Part shown: positions 8,870 through 18,366 of the stretch, in pieces
Position numbering within the stretch: the first letter of the stretch is position 1
How the letters are laid out: each line of letters begins with the position of its first letter
From: Sphingomonas piscis
GTDB lineage: Bacteria; Pseudomonadota; Alphaproteobacteria; Sphingomonadales; Sphingomonadaceae
DNA length: 64,000 nucleotides
Direction of reading: 5' to 3'
Assembly: GCF_011300455.1 (NCBI RefSeq)
Contig: NZ_CP049869.1
Location: 1,240,001 to 1,304,000 of the forward strand
Program-made: the position numbers and the translations under genes
The notes under the pieces: model-generated
What the model saw: only the letters and a program-made list of their open reading frames with translations
Told to the model about the DNA's origin: nothing
The model's database searches: none

Positions 8870-9450
8870 GCCCGGTCCCTCCGGAACAGCCGGCCGACAC
8901 CAAGGCCGAGCGCCCAGACGGGCACGACCCAATAAGCATCGATGCGGGGCGCAAGATCGAAAGCGTTGAGGAAGCCGTAGAGTGTGCCCACCGTCAACAG
9001 GAACCCCGTGGCGAGCAGCGCCTGCTCAACGAGCAGCATGCGCAAATATTCGTCCGTCTCCTCACGCAACAGGAGAACCATGGCGCGGATGATGAACATG
9101 ACCGGGGTCGCAACGATAATCGCCAGGACGATCCGCACGGCTGGCGGAGGCGCATAAGAATGGGCGAATGCAATCGTTCCGAACAGGGCAGCGACATAGA
9201 CCATTGAGGCGATCACGACCCGCCGATTGTAGGCGCGCATCGCCTTGGAGTTCATGCCGCACTCGGCCTGGGCACGCTGCACGGAGCGCACCAGCGGAAA
9301 CAGCAACAGGAATGAGGCGAGGAACAGGGCGATGCCCGGCCAGCCGGGGATTACGCCCGTCTTTGCCAACAATCCGCTGCCGAACGTCGCAACGAAATAG
9401 CCGGCGATCCAAAGCCGTGCGGATGTGGCCGGCGCAAGAGAGGTGCTCAT
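8863..9450 (-). CDS. Integral membrane protein, partner of XRE regulator
   Basis: 195 aa with about six hydrophobic segments (near residues 14-32, 36-52, 78-96, 102-122, 136-156, 166-186). No catalytic motif. Such proteins, coupled to tiny XRE regulators, are widespread and uncharacterised; roles in membrane stress or as a regulator-anchoring antagonist have been suggested for related pairs, but nothing here proves it. The ATG at 9450 begins MSTSLAP and lies just downstream of the predicted promoter and operator, which decides the start over a longer frame that would run through the promoter. First gene of the operon with the XRE regulator. Confidence 0.75.
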   Translation of the reverse strand: MSTSLAPATSARLWIAGYFVATFGSGLLAKTGVIPGWPGIALFLASFLLLFPLVRSVQRAQAECGMNSKAMRAYNRRVVIASMVYVAALFGTIAFAHSYAPPPAVRIVLAIIVATPVMFIIRAMVLLLREETDEYLRMLLVEQALLATGFLLTVGTLYGFLNAFDLAPRIDAYWVVPVWALGLGVGRLFRRDRAC

Positions 9451-9470
9451 GCAAGTGTCCTTCACAGTTA

Positions 9471-9509
9471 GTAAAGTAGACTTTACACAACAAGACGTGT
9501 GCGTGTCAA
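9471..9509 (-). promoter_or_regulatory. Promoter with overlapping XRE operator
   Basis: Read on the minus strand there is a TTGACA -35 box (9504-9509), an 18-base spacer and a TAAAGT -10 box (9480-9485). The -10 box is embedded in a perfect inverted repeat GTAAAGT-AG-ACTTTAC at 9471-9486. A repressor bound to this dyad would block RNA polymerase, so the downstream XRE protein is the natural candidate. The gene start is 20 bases further on. Boxes and dyad are seen directly; repressor identity is inferred. Confidence 0.72.
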
Positions 9510-9589
9510 GTCTCATTTACACAATGTCGTGCTTGCTTGAACTTGCGTCTGCTTGAAGCGTGCTGCCCGCTCCACTAGGTGCGTCGCTT

Positions 9590-11599
9590 ATGTCGCAGAT
9601 GTTCAAGATCGCCCTTCCCGACGGCTCCGTGCGTGAAGTGCCGGAGGGCTCGACGCCCGCCGATGTCGCCGCCGCAATCGGCCCCGGTCTCGCGAAGGCC
9701 GCGCTGGCGGCGCGAGTGAATGGCGAGGTGCGCGACATCACTCGTCCGTTCGAGGGCGATTCCGAGCTGGCGTTGATCACGTCCAGAGACGAAAAGGATG
9801 CGCTCGACCTGGTCCGCCACGACTATGCCCATGTGCTTGCGGAGGCGGTGCAGAACCTGTTCCCAGGTACACAGATCACTTTCGGCCCGGCGACGGACGA
9901 CGGCTTCTACTATGACTTCGCCCCCGCCGCCGACCGCGGCCCCTTCACCGACGAGGACCTTCCCGCGATCGAGGAGGAAATGCGGCGGGTGATCGCCCGA
10001 GACGAGCCGCTAATCCGCGAGGTTTGGCAGCGCGAGGACGTCCGCGCCTTCTTCGAGCGCACCGGTGAGCGGTTCAAGGCCGAGTGGGTGATGGAACTGC
10101 CCGAAGGCGAGCCGATCACCATGTATCGCTCGGGGCAGGCCGAAAACGCCTGGATGGACCTATGCCGCGGTCCGCACCTTGCTTCGACCGGCAAGCTCGA
10201 CCCGCAGGCGTTCAAGCTGACGCGCGTGTCGGGCGCCTACTGGCGCGGCGATCCCAAGAACCCGATGCTGAGCCGCATTTACGGCACCGCCTGGCTCAAC
10301 AAGAAGCAGCTCGACGCTCATCTGGTTCGGCTGGAGGAAGCGGCGAAGCGCGACCATCGCCGCTTGGGCCAGGAGATGGACCTGTTCCACCTCCAGGCCG
10401 AGGCGCATGGAAGCGTCTTCTGGCACCCCAACGGCTATCTGGTGTGGCGGCAGCTCGAGGCCTACATGCGCCGCGCCATTGACGAGAGCGGATATCAGGA
10501 GATCAAGACTCCGCAGCTGATGGACGCGCGGCAGTGGGAGCGGTCCGGTCACTGGGGCAAGTATCGCGAGAATATGTTCGTGGTGCCTGACGAGGTGCCG
10601 AACACGGAGGAAGAGGGCCCGGTCATCACCGGCGACGCGCAGATGATGGCGTTGAAGCCGATGAACTGCCCGGCGCACGTCTTGGTCTTCAACCAGGGCA
10701 TCAAGAGCTATCGCGACCTGCCGCTACGGCTCTACGAAAACGGCAGCTGCCATCGCAACGAACCGCATGGCGCGCTCCACGGCCTGATGCGGGTCCGCCA
10801 ATTCACGCAGGACGACGCCCACATCTTCTGCCGCGAGGACCAGATCGTCGGCGAGGTTCGGGCGTTCTGCGCGTTGGCAGACCGCGTCTACAAAGATTTC
10901 GGATTCACCTACGCCATCAAGCTGGCGCTGCGGCCCGAGAAGCGCTTCGGCTCCGATTCGGACTGGGACAAAGCGGAGTCCGAGCTTCGCAATGCGGTGA
11001 TCGAGGCAGGGCTTGCGACCGAGGAATATGGCTGGGAAGAACTTCCCGGCGAAGGTGCCTTCTACGCGCCAAAGCTGGAGTGGCACCTGACGGACGCGAT
11101 CGGCCGCACTTGGCAGGTTGGCACCATCCAGTCCGACCGCGTGCTGCCCGAGCGGCTCGACGCCACCTACATCGGCGAGGACGGGCAGAAGCACCGGCCC
11201 GTTATGCTGCACCGGGCCATCTTCGGATCTTATGAGCGGTTCGTCGGCATCCTGATCGAGCATTACGCGGGCAAGTTCCCGCTCTGGCTGGCGCCGGTGC
11301 AGTCGGTGGTCGCCACGATCGTGTCCGACGCCGATTCCTACGCACAGGATGTCACGGCCAAGCTCAAGGCGTCGGGCATCCGCGCCGACACCGACCTTCG
11401 CAACGAGAAGATCAACTACAAGGTGCGTGAACACAGCCTCGCCAAGGTCCCGCTGCTGCTGGTCGTCGGCAAGCGGGAAGCTGAGGAGGGCACAGTGGCG
11501 CTGCGCCGGCTAGGCTCCGAAGAGCGGCAGGTCGTCATGACCGTTGAGGACGTGATCGCCATGATGACCGCGGAAGGAACCGCGCCCGACCTGCGATGA
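9590..11599 (+). CDS. thrS: Threonyl-tRNA synthetase
   Basis: 669-aa class II aminoacyl-tRNA synthetase that charges tRNA-Thr and edits mischarged serine. Domain order is complete: N-terminal TGS domain (about 1-65), editing/SAD domain with HDYAHVLAEA, the catalytic core with MNCPAHV at 358 (zinc ligand Cys360), 'HRNEPHGALHGL' and 'QDDAH', motif 3 'MLHRAIFGSYERF', and a C-terminal anticodon-binding domain (from about 570). The ATG at 9590 (MSQMFKIALPDG) gives the normal N-terminus. It overlaps the acetyltransferase gene by four bases (ATGA). Confidence 0.97.
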   Translation: MSQMFKIALPDGSVREVPEGSTPADVAAAIGPGLAKAALAARVNGEVRDITRPFEGDSELALITSRDEKDALDLVRHDYAHVLAEAVQNLFPGTQITFGPATDDGFYYDFAPAADRGPFTDEDLPAIEEEMRRVIARDEPLIREVWQREDVRAFFERTGERFKAEWVMELPEGEPITMYRSGQAENAWMDLCRGPHLASTGKLDPQAFKLTRVSGAYWRGDPKNPMLSRIYGTAWLNKKQLDAHLVRLEEAAKRDHRRLGQEMDLFHLQAEAHGSVFWHPNGYLVWRQLEAYMRRAIDESGYQEIKTPQLMDARQWERSGHWGKYRENMFVVPDEVPNTEEEGPVITGDAQMMALKPMNCPAHVLVFNQGIKSYRDLPLRLYENGSCHRNEPHGALHGLMRVRQFTQDDAHIFCREDQIVGEVRAFCALADRVYKDFGFTYAIKLALRPEKRFGSDSDWDKAESELRNAVIEAGLATEEYGWEELPGEGAFYAPKLEWHLTDAIGRTWQVGTIQSDRVLPERLDATYIGEDGQKHRPVMLHRAIFGSYERFVGILIEHYAGKFPLWLAPVQSVVATIVSDADSYAQDVTAKLKASGIRADTDLRNEKINYKVREHSLAKVPLLLVVGKREAEEGTVALRRLGSEERQVVMTVEDVIAMMTAEGTAPDLR

Positions 11600-12027
11600 G
11601 GGTGCGGGAAGGCACCCCGGAGGACGTATCGAGGGCGCTCGCGATCTGGCGCGACGCAGTCGACGCGACGCACCCATTCCTTTCACCCGACGACCGGGTC
11701 GAGATCGATCACATGGTCGAGCATGCTTTCCTTCCTGCCGTTCAATTGTGGATGGCTGAGGATGACACGGGGCGGCCAGTCGGCTTCCTCGTCATGGACC
11801 GCGACATGATCGATGCCCTGTTCGTGGATCCCGCAGTCCATGGACGTGGTTACGGCACCCTCCTCCTGAACCATGCGCTGACACTTGCGCCGAATGCGCG
11901 AGTGGACGCGAGCGAGCAGGCAACGAACGCGCTTCCGTTCTACCTTGCCCGAGGGTTCCGCATCGTCGGCCGTTCACCGACCGATCCGCAGGGTCGGCCT
12001 TACCCGCTCGTGCACCTGGCACGTTGA
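11596..12027 (+). CDS. GNAT acetyltransferase, YjaB-like
   Basis: 143-aa GCN5-related N-acetyltransferase. Features shared with E. coli YjaB are the 'AIWRDAVDATHPFL' opening, DALFVDPAVHGRGYGTLLL (acetyl-CoA loop, R/Q-x-x-G-x-G/A variant HGRGYG), a conserved Asn/Glu segment and the 'GRSPTDPQGRPYPLVHL' end. The acceptor substrate of this group is not established. It starts inside the thrS stop codon (ATGA, bases 11596-11599), so it depends on thrS transcription and probably on translational coupling. Confidence 0.85.
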   Translation: MRVREGTPEDVSRALAIWRDAVDATHPFLSPDDRVEIDHMVEHAFLPAVQLWMAEDDTGRPVGFLVMDRDMIDALFVDPAVHGRGYGTLLLNHALTLAPNARVDASEQATNALPFYLARGFRIVGRSPTDPQGRPYPLVHLAR

Positions 12028-12130
12028 CGCGGCACCGCCACAGAGTCGCGAAAAAGGCACGGAACCTTCTCGCGCACCTTTTCTTCTAACCGACGAACGC
12101 TTAATTGACCGCGTTCGAACAACATCAACC

Positions 12131-12145
12131 GGAGACTGACCTATA
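12131..12145 (+). promoter_or_regulatory. infC ribosome-binding site and ATA start
   Basis: GGAGA at 12131-12135 is followed after seven bases by ATA (12143-12145), which opens the frame of IF-3. The preceding in-frame codon but one is a stop (TGA, 12137-12139). A rare start codon here is the known target of IF-3 discrimination, so this site is probably the autoregulatory switch of infC. Confidence 0.7.
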
Positions 12146-12688
12146 CCCCCGCCCTATCCGCGCCGGCCGCAAACGCCACCGCAATTTACCGGCCCTCGCT
12201 ATAATGAGTTCATCCAGTCCCAAAAGGTGCGGGTGATCGACGAAAACGGCGAAAATCTGGGGGTCATGTACACCCGCGAAGCGTTTGAACAGGCGCAGGA
12301 AGTCGGGCTTGATCTGGTCGAGATTTCTCCCAATGCCGACCCGCCCGTCGCCAAGTTCCTCGACATCGGCCGCTTCAAATATGAAGCGCAGAAGAAGGCC
12401 AACGAGCAGCGCAAAAAGCAGAAGACGCAGGAGATCAAGGAGATCAAGATGCGTCCGAACATCGACGACCACGACTATGACACGAAGATGAAGAAGGTCT
12501 TCGAGTTCATTGACGAAGGCGACAAGGTGAAGGTCACCATGCGCTTCCGTGGCCGCGAGATGGCGCATGGCGAGCTTGGCATGGCGGTGCTCCGCCGCGT
12601 TGCCGAACAAACCGCCGAGGTCGCCAAGGTCGAAGCGCATCCGCGCATGGAAGGCCGGCAGATGCTGATGGTGCTGTCGCCCAAGTAG
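12143..12688 (+). CDS. infC: Translation initiation factor IF-3 (ATA start)
   Basis: IF-3 binds the 30S subunit, prevents premature 50S joining and rejects non-canonical start codons. From residue 20 the protein is canonical ([71 protein letters not shown] in parts). There is no ATG, GTG or TTG in frame between the stop codon TGA at 12137 and a GTG at 12227, and starting at 12227 would delete the conserved GPRYNEFI segment. The only suitable codon is ATA at 12143, seven bases after GGAGA (12131-12135). This mirrors E. coli infC, whose AUU start lets IF-3 repress its own translation. The 181-aa product has the usual length. Confidence 0.85.
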   Translation: MPPPYPRRPQTPPQFTGPRYNEFIQSQKVRVIDENGENLGVMYTREAFEQAQEVGLDLVEISPNADPPVAKFLDIGRFKYEAQKKANEQRKKQKTQEIKEIKMRPNIDDHDYDTKMKKVFEFIDEGDKVKVTMRFRGREMAHGELGMAVLRRVAEQTAEVAKVEAHPRMEGRQMLMVLSPK

Positions 12689-12785
12689 GGCGTGGCCGTT
12701 GTTGCACTTTTGCTGCAAGCTCAATTGGGTTTTGGTCTGAAACTTTTATTGGTCTCGCTGCTGGCTTAGCAGTTCCCTCATAACG

Positions 12786-12804
12786 GCGCCGCGGTGAGCG
12801 GCGC
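12786..12804 (+). other. Leader hairpin upstream of TonB receptor
   Basis: A perfect 7-base stem GCGCCGC/GCGGCGC (12786-12792 and 12798-12804) with loop GGTGA stands 23 bases before the receptor's ATG, just ahead of the G-rich ribosome-binding site TGGGGGA. There is no T-run, so it is not a typical terminator of infC; it may be part of the receptor's 5' leader. The 139-base gap between infC and the receptor holds no other clear element. Confidence 0.45.
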
Positions 12805-12827
12805 TCCTCTTGGGGGATGCTACAAAC

Positions 12828-15626
12828 ATGCGTAAATCCGTGTGGCTGCTCTCGGCCGGTCTGATCGCCATCTCGATCCCGGCCCACGCGCAGCAAACCG
12901 ACACCGACAATCAGGCCGCGCAGCCGACCGACGGAGCTACCAGCGAAGCCGCTGCGGTCGACGATCAGGCGGTCGAGCAGCAGCCGGTAAATTCCGGTGA
13001 CATCGTCGTCACCGCGACCCGACGCAACGAGGCCTTGTCGGATGTTCCGCTCGCGGTTAGCGCCGTCACCGCTGACACGCTGGAGAACAGCGGCGCAACC
13101 GACATCCGGGCGCTGTCGCAAGTCTCGCCGTCATTGTTCGTGTCCTCAAGCTCGACCGAGGCAGGCGGCGCTTCGGCGCGTATTCGCGGCATCGGAACCG
13201 TCGGCGACAACCCCGGCCTTGAAAGCTCGGTCGGTCTGTTCGTGGACGGAGTGTACCGGTCGCGCACGTCGGTCGGGTTGACCGAGCTCGGCGCGGTCGA
13301 ACGTGTCGAGGTGCTGCGCGGGCCGCAGGGTACATTGTTCGGTCGAAACACGTCGGCCGGCCTGATCTCGGTGATTACCGCCAAGCCGCGTTTCACCAGC
13401 GCCGTGAATGGCCAACTGGACATCGGCAATTACAAGAGCCGCCGGGTCGAGCTGGGCGTTACAGGCCCGATCTCGGAGACGCTCGCTGGTCGCATCGACG
13501 GCGTCTATTTCAAACGCGACGGCTTCATGAAAGATGCGGTGTCGGGCCGCGACATCAATGACCGCAATCGTTGGCTGCTGCGCGGACAGTTGCTCTATCA
13601 ACCGGACGACGATCTGTCGGTTCGGGTCATCGCCGACAAGACCCACCGGGACGAGGAATGCTGCGTCGGCTCCTACCTGCCGACCTTCGACACGGTTGCG
13701 AGTGGCGGTGGGAGCATCACCCAGGCGCCTTCGACGGTGGCGGCGGCATTGCGCGCTGCTGGCGCCACCATCAACGAGGACACGTTCGACCGTGAAGTCT
13801 CGATCACGCCCGGCCGGACCTTCCGTGCCGACGTCGACGATTACGGCATCTCGTCCGAAGTCGTTTACGACCGTGGCTGGGGCGAACTGACCTGGATCTC
13901 GGCCTTCCGCGAGAACAAATACGTTCGCGGCCAGGACGCCGACTTCAACCAGCTCGATATCATTTACCGCGACGACGGCTTTGCGTCCAACCGTTTCCGC
14001 ACCTTCAGCCAGGAGGCAAGGCTGCAGGGCACGACCTTCGGCGGCAAGCTCGACTGGCTGGTGGGCGTTTATTACGCCAACGAGCTCCTGCGGGTGCGTG
14101 ACAATCTCTCGTTCGGCGCCGATGCCGACCTGTTCGGCCGAACCTTGGTCCGCTCGCTCGATCCGCAGCTTGCGGCGTTCCCAGGGTATAACAACCTCAA
14201 TGCGTTCGTCCGCGGCTTCGCTACGCAGCAGCTGGCGCTCAATCCGGCCTTCGCGGCGGTGCCAGCAGCCGCTCGCCCGCTGATCGTCAACGCGATCGGC
14301 GCGCAGGTGCAGAACACGCCGCTGTCCAACACTGGTACTCGTGACGAGTTCAATCAGGAAAGCAGCAACATCGCTGCCTTCACCCACAACATCTTCAAGA
14401 TCACCGACCGCCTCTCCGCGACCGTGGGTCTGCGCTACACGCGCGAGAAGAAGTCGTTGAGCGCCGACCTGTTCAGCAACACACAGTGCGGCACCTACCG
14501 GGCGAACATCGCCCGTCTTCAGGCCTTCGCCGCCAACCCGGGCCTTGGCCCGCTCAGCCCTGCAGCGGCGGCCTTGGCCAATGCGATCGCGACCGGTGTC
14601 GGCACCACGCCGGGCCTGAGCGCCGCCGGCGGCGTGCCTTGCGCAATCAATTCGGTGAACGGCACCTTCGACAACGGCCGCAAGAGCGAGTCCCGCGTTT
14701 CAGGCACCGCAGTGCTGAGCTACAAGCCCACCGACGAACTGCTGACCTACGTCAGCTATTCGCGCGGCTACAAGGCGGGCGGGTTCAACCTCGACCGCAA
14801 CGGCCTGTCCCAGGGCGCGACGAACCTCGACGCGCTCGGGTTCGAGCCGGAGATGGTCAACGCGTATGAACTGGGCGGCAAGTACAACGGCCGCGGGATT
14901 GACTTAAACGTCGCCCTGTTCCGGCAGGATTTCGACAACTTCCAGCTGAACACGTTCAACGGCCTCATCTTCGTGGTCGAAAATATCAACAGCTGCTCGG
15001 AAAGCCTGAACGGCGCCGATACGGACAGCAGCAATGCGGCCGTGGCGTGCGGCGGCAAGAAGAAGCCCGGTGTCCGCTCGCAAGGCGTGGAGCTTGAAGG
15101 CTTCGTTCGCCTGATCCCGGACGTTACCGCTGCGTTCGGTGCGACCTATGCGAACACGAAATACCGCAACAATTTGGTGGGTGCGAACGGCAATGCGATT
15201 GCCGCTGCGCTCTTCCAGCTTCCGGGGCAGCGGGTTTCCAACTCCTCGGAATGGTCGCTCACCGGATCGCTCGGCTGGCGTCCGTCGCTCGGCAATGGGC
15301 TTCGCGGGCTCTTCTACGCCGATGCGCGCCACATGAGCGGCTTCAACACCGGCTCCGACCTCGATGTCGAAAAGTATCAGGAAGCCTTCACGGTGGTGAA
15401 CGCCCGCGTCGGCGTGCACGCCGCCGACGAGCGTTGGGCGCTGGAACTGTGGGCGCAAAACCTGTTCGACGAGGAATATAAGCAGGTGGCGTTCGACGCG
15501 CCGCTCCAGGGTCAGGGTACCACACGCGGCGTCGCCGCGGGCTTCTACCCGCGCTCGACCCAGCTCTACGGCGCCTTCCTAGGCGAACCGCGGACGTTCG
15601 GCGTCACCCTTCGCGGCAAGATGTAA
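12828..15626 (+). CDS. TonB-dependent outer-membrane receptor
   Basis: 932 aa. Residues 1-22 are a signal peptide (cut after AHA). A disordered acidic linker leads to the TonB-box/plug start 'GDIVVTATRR' (about residue 57), a plug domain with RIRGIG, 'LFVDGVYR' and 'VEVLRGPQGTLFGRNT', then a 22-strand barrel with the usual YKAGGFN, 'NPYELG-like' and C-terminal FGVTLRGKM strands. It imports a scarce ligand (siderophore, sugar or plant compound) using TonB energy. The ligand is unknown: no CAZyme or siderophore gene is adjacent. ATG 12828 rather than an upstream TTG is supported by the signal peptide and GGGGGA spacing. Unpaired Cys pairs in barrel loops may form disulfides. Confidence 0.9.
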   Translation: MRKSVWLLSAGLIAISIPAHAQQTDTDNQAAQPTDGATSEAAAVDDQAVEQQPVNSGDIVVTATRRNEALSDVPLAVSAVTADTLENSGATDIRALSQVSPSLFVSSSSTEAGGASARIRGIGTVGDNPGLESSVGLFVDGVYRSRTSVGLTELGAVERVEVLRGPQGTLFGRNTSAGLISVITAKPRFTSAVNGQLDIGNYKSRRVELGVTGPISETLAGRIDGVYFKRDGFMKDAVSGRDINDRNRWLLRGQLLYQPDDDLSVRVIADKTHRDEECCVGSYLPTFDTVASGGGSITQAPSTVAAALRAAGATINEDTFDREVSITPGRTFRADVDDYGISSEVVYDRGWGELTWISAFRENKYVRGQDADFNQLDIIYRDDGFASNRFRTFSQEARLQGTTFGGKLDWLVGVYYANELLRVRDNLSFGADADLFGRTLVRSLDPQLAAFPGYNNLNAFVRGFATQQLALNPAFAAVPAAARPLIVNAIGAQVQNTPLSNTGTRDEFNQESSNIAAFTHNIFKITDRLSATVGLRYTREKKSLSADLFSNTQCGTYRANIARLQAFAANPGLGPLSPAAAALANAIATGVGTTPGLSAAGGVPCAINSVNGTFDNGRKSESRVSGTAVLSYKPTDELLTYVSYSRGYKAGGFNLDRNGLSQGATNLDALGFEPEMVNAYELGGKYNGRGIDLNVALFRQDFDNFQLNTFNGLIFVVENINSCSESLNGADTDSSNAAVACGGKKKPGVRSQGVELEGFVRLIPDVTAAFGATYANTKYRNNLVGANGNAIAAALFQLPGQRVSNSSEWSLTGSLGWRPSLGNGLRGLFYADARHMSGFNTGSDLDVEKYQEAFTVVNARVGVHAADERWALELWAQNLFDEEYKQVAFDAPLQGQGTTRGVAAGFYPRSTQLYGAFLGEPRTFGVTLRGKM

Positions 15627-15633
15627 TCGCGGG

Positions 15634-15660
15634 GGCGGGTGGCCTTCGGGGCCGCCCGCC
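15634..15660. terminator. Bidirectional terminator hairpin
   Basis: An 11-base GC-rich stem (GGCGGGTGGCC at 15634-15644, GGCCGCCCGCC at 15650-15660, one G-T wobble) with loop TTCGG lies between the convergent stops of the TonB receptor and glnD. It fills almost the whole intergenic space. A T-run is missing, so termination may be imperfect, but the position suggests it serves both strands. Confidence 0.65.
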
Positions 15661-18366
15661 TCAACCCGTTTCGGCAACCGTAAGCAGCGCGCTGCGCAGT
15701 TGCTCCACCTCATCCCCCTTCAGCTTCTTGCCGTCGGGCCGGGTCAGGTAAAAAACGTCCACGGCGCGTTCGCCGTACGTTGCGATGTGCGCGGAGTGGA
15801 CCCGGTGGCCGCACTCATGAATGGCGCGCGCCAGGCCGGCAAGTAAGGCTCGCCGGTCGCGCGCATTCACTTCCACGACAGTGGTTCGGCTCGATGCGCG
15901 CTCCGCAATGCCGACCGACGCGGCAACGTCGAACGCCGAGCTTGCACGGAGCCGCTCACCCTCCGGCAGGGGCGGCAGTTCGGGACTTGCCAGCGCATCC
16001 TTGACGCCTTTCACCAACCGGTCCTTCAACCTCTTGTCGGAATAGGGCTGCCCCCGGCCATCGAGCACAAGGATGTTGTCGAGCGCCTTGCCGTCCAAGG
16101 TCGTATGGACACGGGCATCGATGATGTTGGCGCTGGCCTTCGCAAGCGCGGCGCACACCCGGTAGAACAGGGCCTCGCGGTCGCCGGTATAGACCGTAAT
16201 CCGGGTCGCGCCCGTGCCTTCGTCCGTGTCGCACTCGACACTCGGTCGGATCTCGACGTCACGGGACCCGTCGGCCGCGAGGACCTGCCGGGCGTTGACG
16301 ATTTGCGTTTCGATGGGCTCCGCAAGCCAATAACTGTCGGCAAATCGCGCGGCATAGGCCTGAAGCTGCTCGTCGCTCCAGGCCATGGTCCGAGCCAGCT
16401 CCGACTGCCGCGCTTGCACCAGTTCGGTGCGGCCGCGTTCCTTGTGGCCAAGCCGAAGCCTTTCCTCCGCCGCTTCGAACAGCGACCGGAGGAGAGTGCG
16501 TTTCCATTCGTTCCACACACCCGGACCAACCGCGCGGATGTCGACCACCGTCAGGATCAGCAACAGCCGAAGCCGCTCCGGGCTCTGCACCTTGCGGACG
16601 AAGTCCTCGATCGTCTGCGGGTCGGCCAAGTCGCGTTTCATCGCGGTTGCCGACATCAGCAGGTGATATTTGACGAGCCACGAGACCGTCTCCGTCTCCG
16701 CTGCATCAAGACCGAGCCGTGGGCACAGCTTCAGCGCGATCTCGGCGCCGAGTTCGCTATGGTCTCCGCCGCGGCCCTTGGCGATGTCATGCAGCAGCAC
16801 TGCCGTATAAAGCGTCCGGCGCGACGAGATCTGCTTGAACAAGGCGTGCGACAGCGGGTGATCCTGCGCCAGCTCGCCGCGCTCGATTGCCGCCAGAAGT
16901 CCGATGGCGCGAATGGAATGCTCGTCCACCGTATAATGATGGTACATGTCGAACTGCATCTGCGCGACGACCCGGCCGAAGTCGGGAACGAAGCGGCCGA
17001 ACACGCCGGCCTCGTTCATCCAACGAAGCACCAGGTCCGGCGCCTTGATGTCCGTCAGCACCTCCATGAACAAAGCGTTGGCGCGCGGGTCGTTGCGAAC
17101 CTTCTGGTCGATCAGACCAGCGTCGCGCGTCGCCGACCGCATCGCCTCCGGGTGAATTTCCAGCTGCTCCTTGGCGGCGATGGCGAACAGCTCGATCAGG
17201 CGGACCGGATCCGACTGGAAGAAATCGTCGGCCGGGATGGACAGGCGTCCGCGGTCGAGCATGAAACCGCCGAGCCGCTTTGGCTTGCGGCGAATTGCCG
17301 GGAACAGAAAGCGGAAGCCCTTTTTACCCAATTGCTCGTCAAGTTGGGCAAGGAACTGGCCGGTGAGGTCGCCGACGGTCTTGGCGTTGATGAAGTAGAA
17401 ATGCATGAACCGCTCGACCGCGGACTTTCCGGGCCGGTCGGCATAATTCATGACCTCCGCGATATGCCGCTGATGCTCGAAGCCGAGCCGTTCCTCGGCC
17501 CGGCGCGCTGCCACATGAAGATGGCAGCGCACGGACCAGAGAAAACGTTCGGCGCGATCGAAGCGGCGGAACTCGGCCGCCGAGAATAGGCCCGCCCCGA
17601 CGAGGTCGGCCGGCCGCTCGACGCCATGCACATATTTGCCGATCCAGTAGAGCGTGTGGAGGTCGCGAAGTCCGCCCTTGCCGTCCTTCACATTGGGTTC
17701 GACCAGATAGCGGCTGTCGCCCATCCGAAGGTGCCGCTCGTCGCGCTCCTTCAGCTTTGCCGCCACGAACTCCTTGGCCGTTCCCGCAACGACATCCTTG
17801 CGGAAACGCTGGCCGGCATGGGCGTACAGATCCTCCGCGCCCCACAGCAGCCGCGATTCCAGGCATGCGGTTCGAACCGTCATGTCCTTTTTCGCATAGT
17901 CGATCATCTGGTCGACCGATCGCACCGAATAACCGACCTTCAGCTTCAGGTCCCACAGGATGTGAAGCATCGCCTCGGCGCAGCGCTCCACCTGGGCGGA
18001 GGGATTGTCGGCCGTCAGGAACATCAGGTCGACGTCGCTATGCGGCGCCATCTCGCCGCGGCCCGTGCCACCAAGGCCGACGATGGCCAGCTTGTTGCCG
18101 AGCCCGCCGGCGCCGACATGCTCGTAGATGATGCGCAGCAATTGATCGTGGAGGTAAGCATTGGCACGCGCCGCCGTACGACCCGCGCCCGGCTCGGCAG
18201 TAAGCCGGCGCTCCACCTCTCGCCGGCCCGTGGCAAGCGCGTCGCGAAGAATGGCGAGACGATCCCCCTTGCCATCGTCGCCGACCGGAAGAGCAGCGAC
18301 CGCGTCCGATACCGATCGGCGGTCGATGATCAGGCGCCGCTGATCGATCGGCTCGAACAGGGTCAT
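15661..18366 (-). CDS. glnD: PII uridylyltransferase/uridylyl-removing enzyme
   Basis: 901-aa bifunctional nitrogen-status sensor that uridylylates PII at low glutamine and deuridylylates it at high glutamine. The nucleotidyltransferase motif [16 protein letters not shown] is near residue 95-110, the central HD domain carries [15 protein letters not shown] near 515-530, and two ACT domains (glutamine binding) occupy the C-terminal 200 residues. All parts are present and length is normal for alphaproteobacteria. It begins in the stop of mutS (four-base overlap), forming a mutS-glnD unit. Confidence 0.95.
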   Translation of the reverse strand: MTLFEPIDQRRLIIDRRSVSDAVAALPVGDDGKGDRLAILRDALATGRREVERRLTAEPGAGRTAARANAYLHDQLLRIIYEHVGAGGLGNKLAIVGLGGTGRGEMAPHSDVDLMFLTADNPSAQVERCAEAMLHILWDLKLKVGYSVRSVDQMIDYAKKDMTVRTACLESRLLWGAEDLYAHAGQRFRKDVVAGTAKEFVAAKLKERDERHLRMGDSRYLVEPNVKDGKGGLRDLHTLYWIGKYVHGVERPADLVGAGLFSAAEFRRFDRAERFLWSVRCHLHVAARRAEERLGFEHQRHIAEVMNYADRPGKSAVERFMHFYFINAKTVGDLTGQFLAQLDEQLGKKGFRFLFPAIRRKPKRLGGFMLDRGRLSIPADDFFQSDPVRLIELFAIAAKEQLEIHPEAMRSATRDAGLIDQKVRNDPRANALFMEVLTDIKAPDLVLRWMNEAGVFGRFVPDFGRVVAQMQFDMYHHYTVDEHSIRAIGLLAAIERGELAQDHPLSHALFKQISSRRTLYTAVLLHDIAKGRGGDHSELGAEIALKLCPRLGLDAAETETVSWLVKYHLLMSATAMKRDLADPQTIEDFVRKVQSPERLRLLLILTVVDIRAVGPGVWNEWKRTLLRSLFEAAEERLRLGHKERGRTELVQARQSELARTMAWSDEQLQAYAARFADSYWLAEPIETQIVNARQVLAADGSRDVEIRPSVECDTDEGTGATRITVYTGDREALFYRVCAALAKASANIIDARVHTTLDGKALDNILVLDGRGQPYSDKRLKDRLVKGVKDALASPELPPLPEGERLRASSAFDVAASVGIAERASSRTTVVEVNARDRRALLAGLARAIHECGHRVHSAHIATYGERAVDVFYLTRPDGKKLKGDEVEQLRSALLTVAETG

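Noticed and set aside
12053..12080. GGAAC at 12053 as a stress promoter of infC
   Set aside because: No CGTT or GGTT follows at 16 or 17 bases.
16105..17589. Long plus-strand open frame opposite glnD
   Set aside because: Antisense to intact glnD, His/Arg-rich without any domain.
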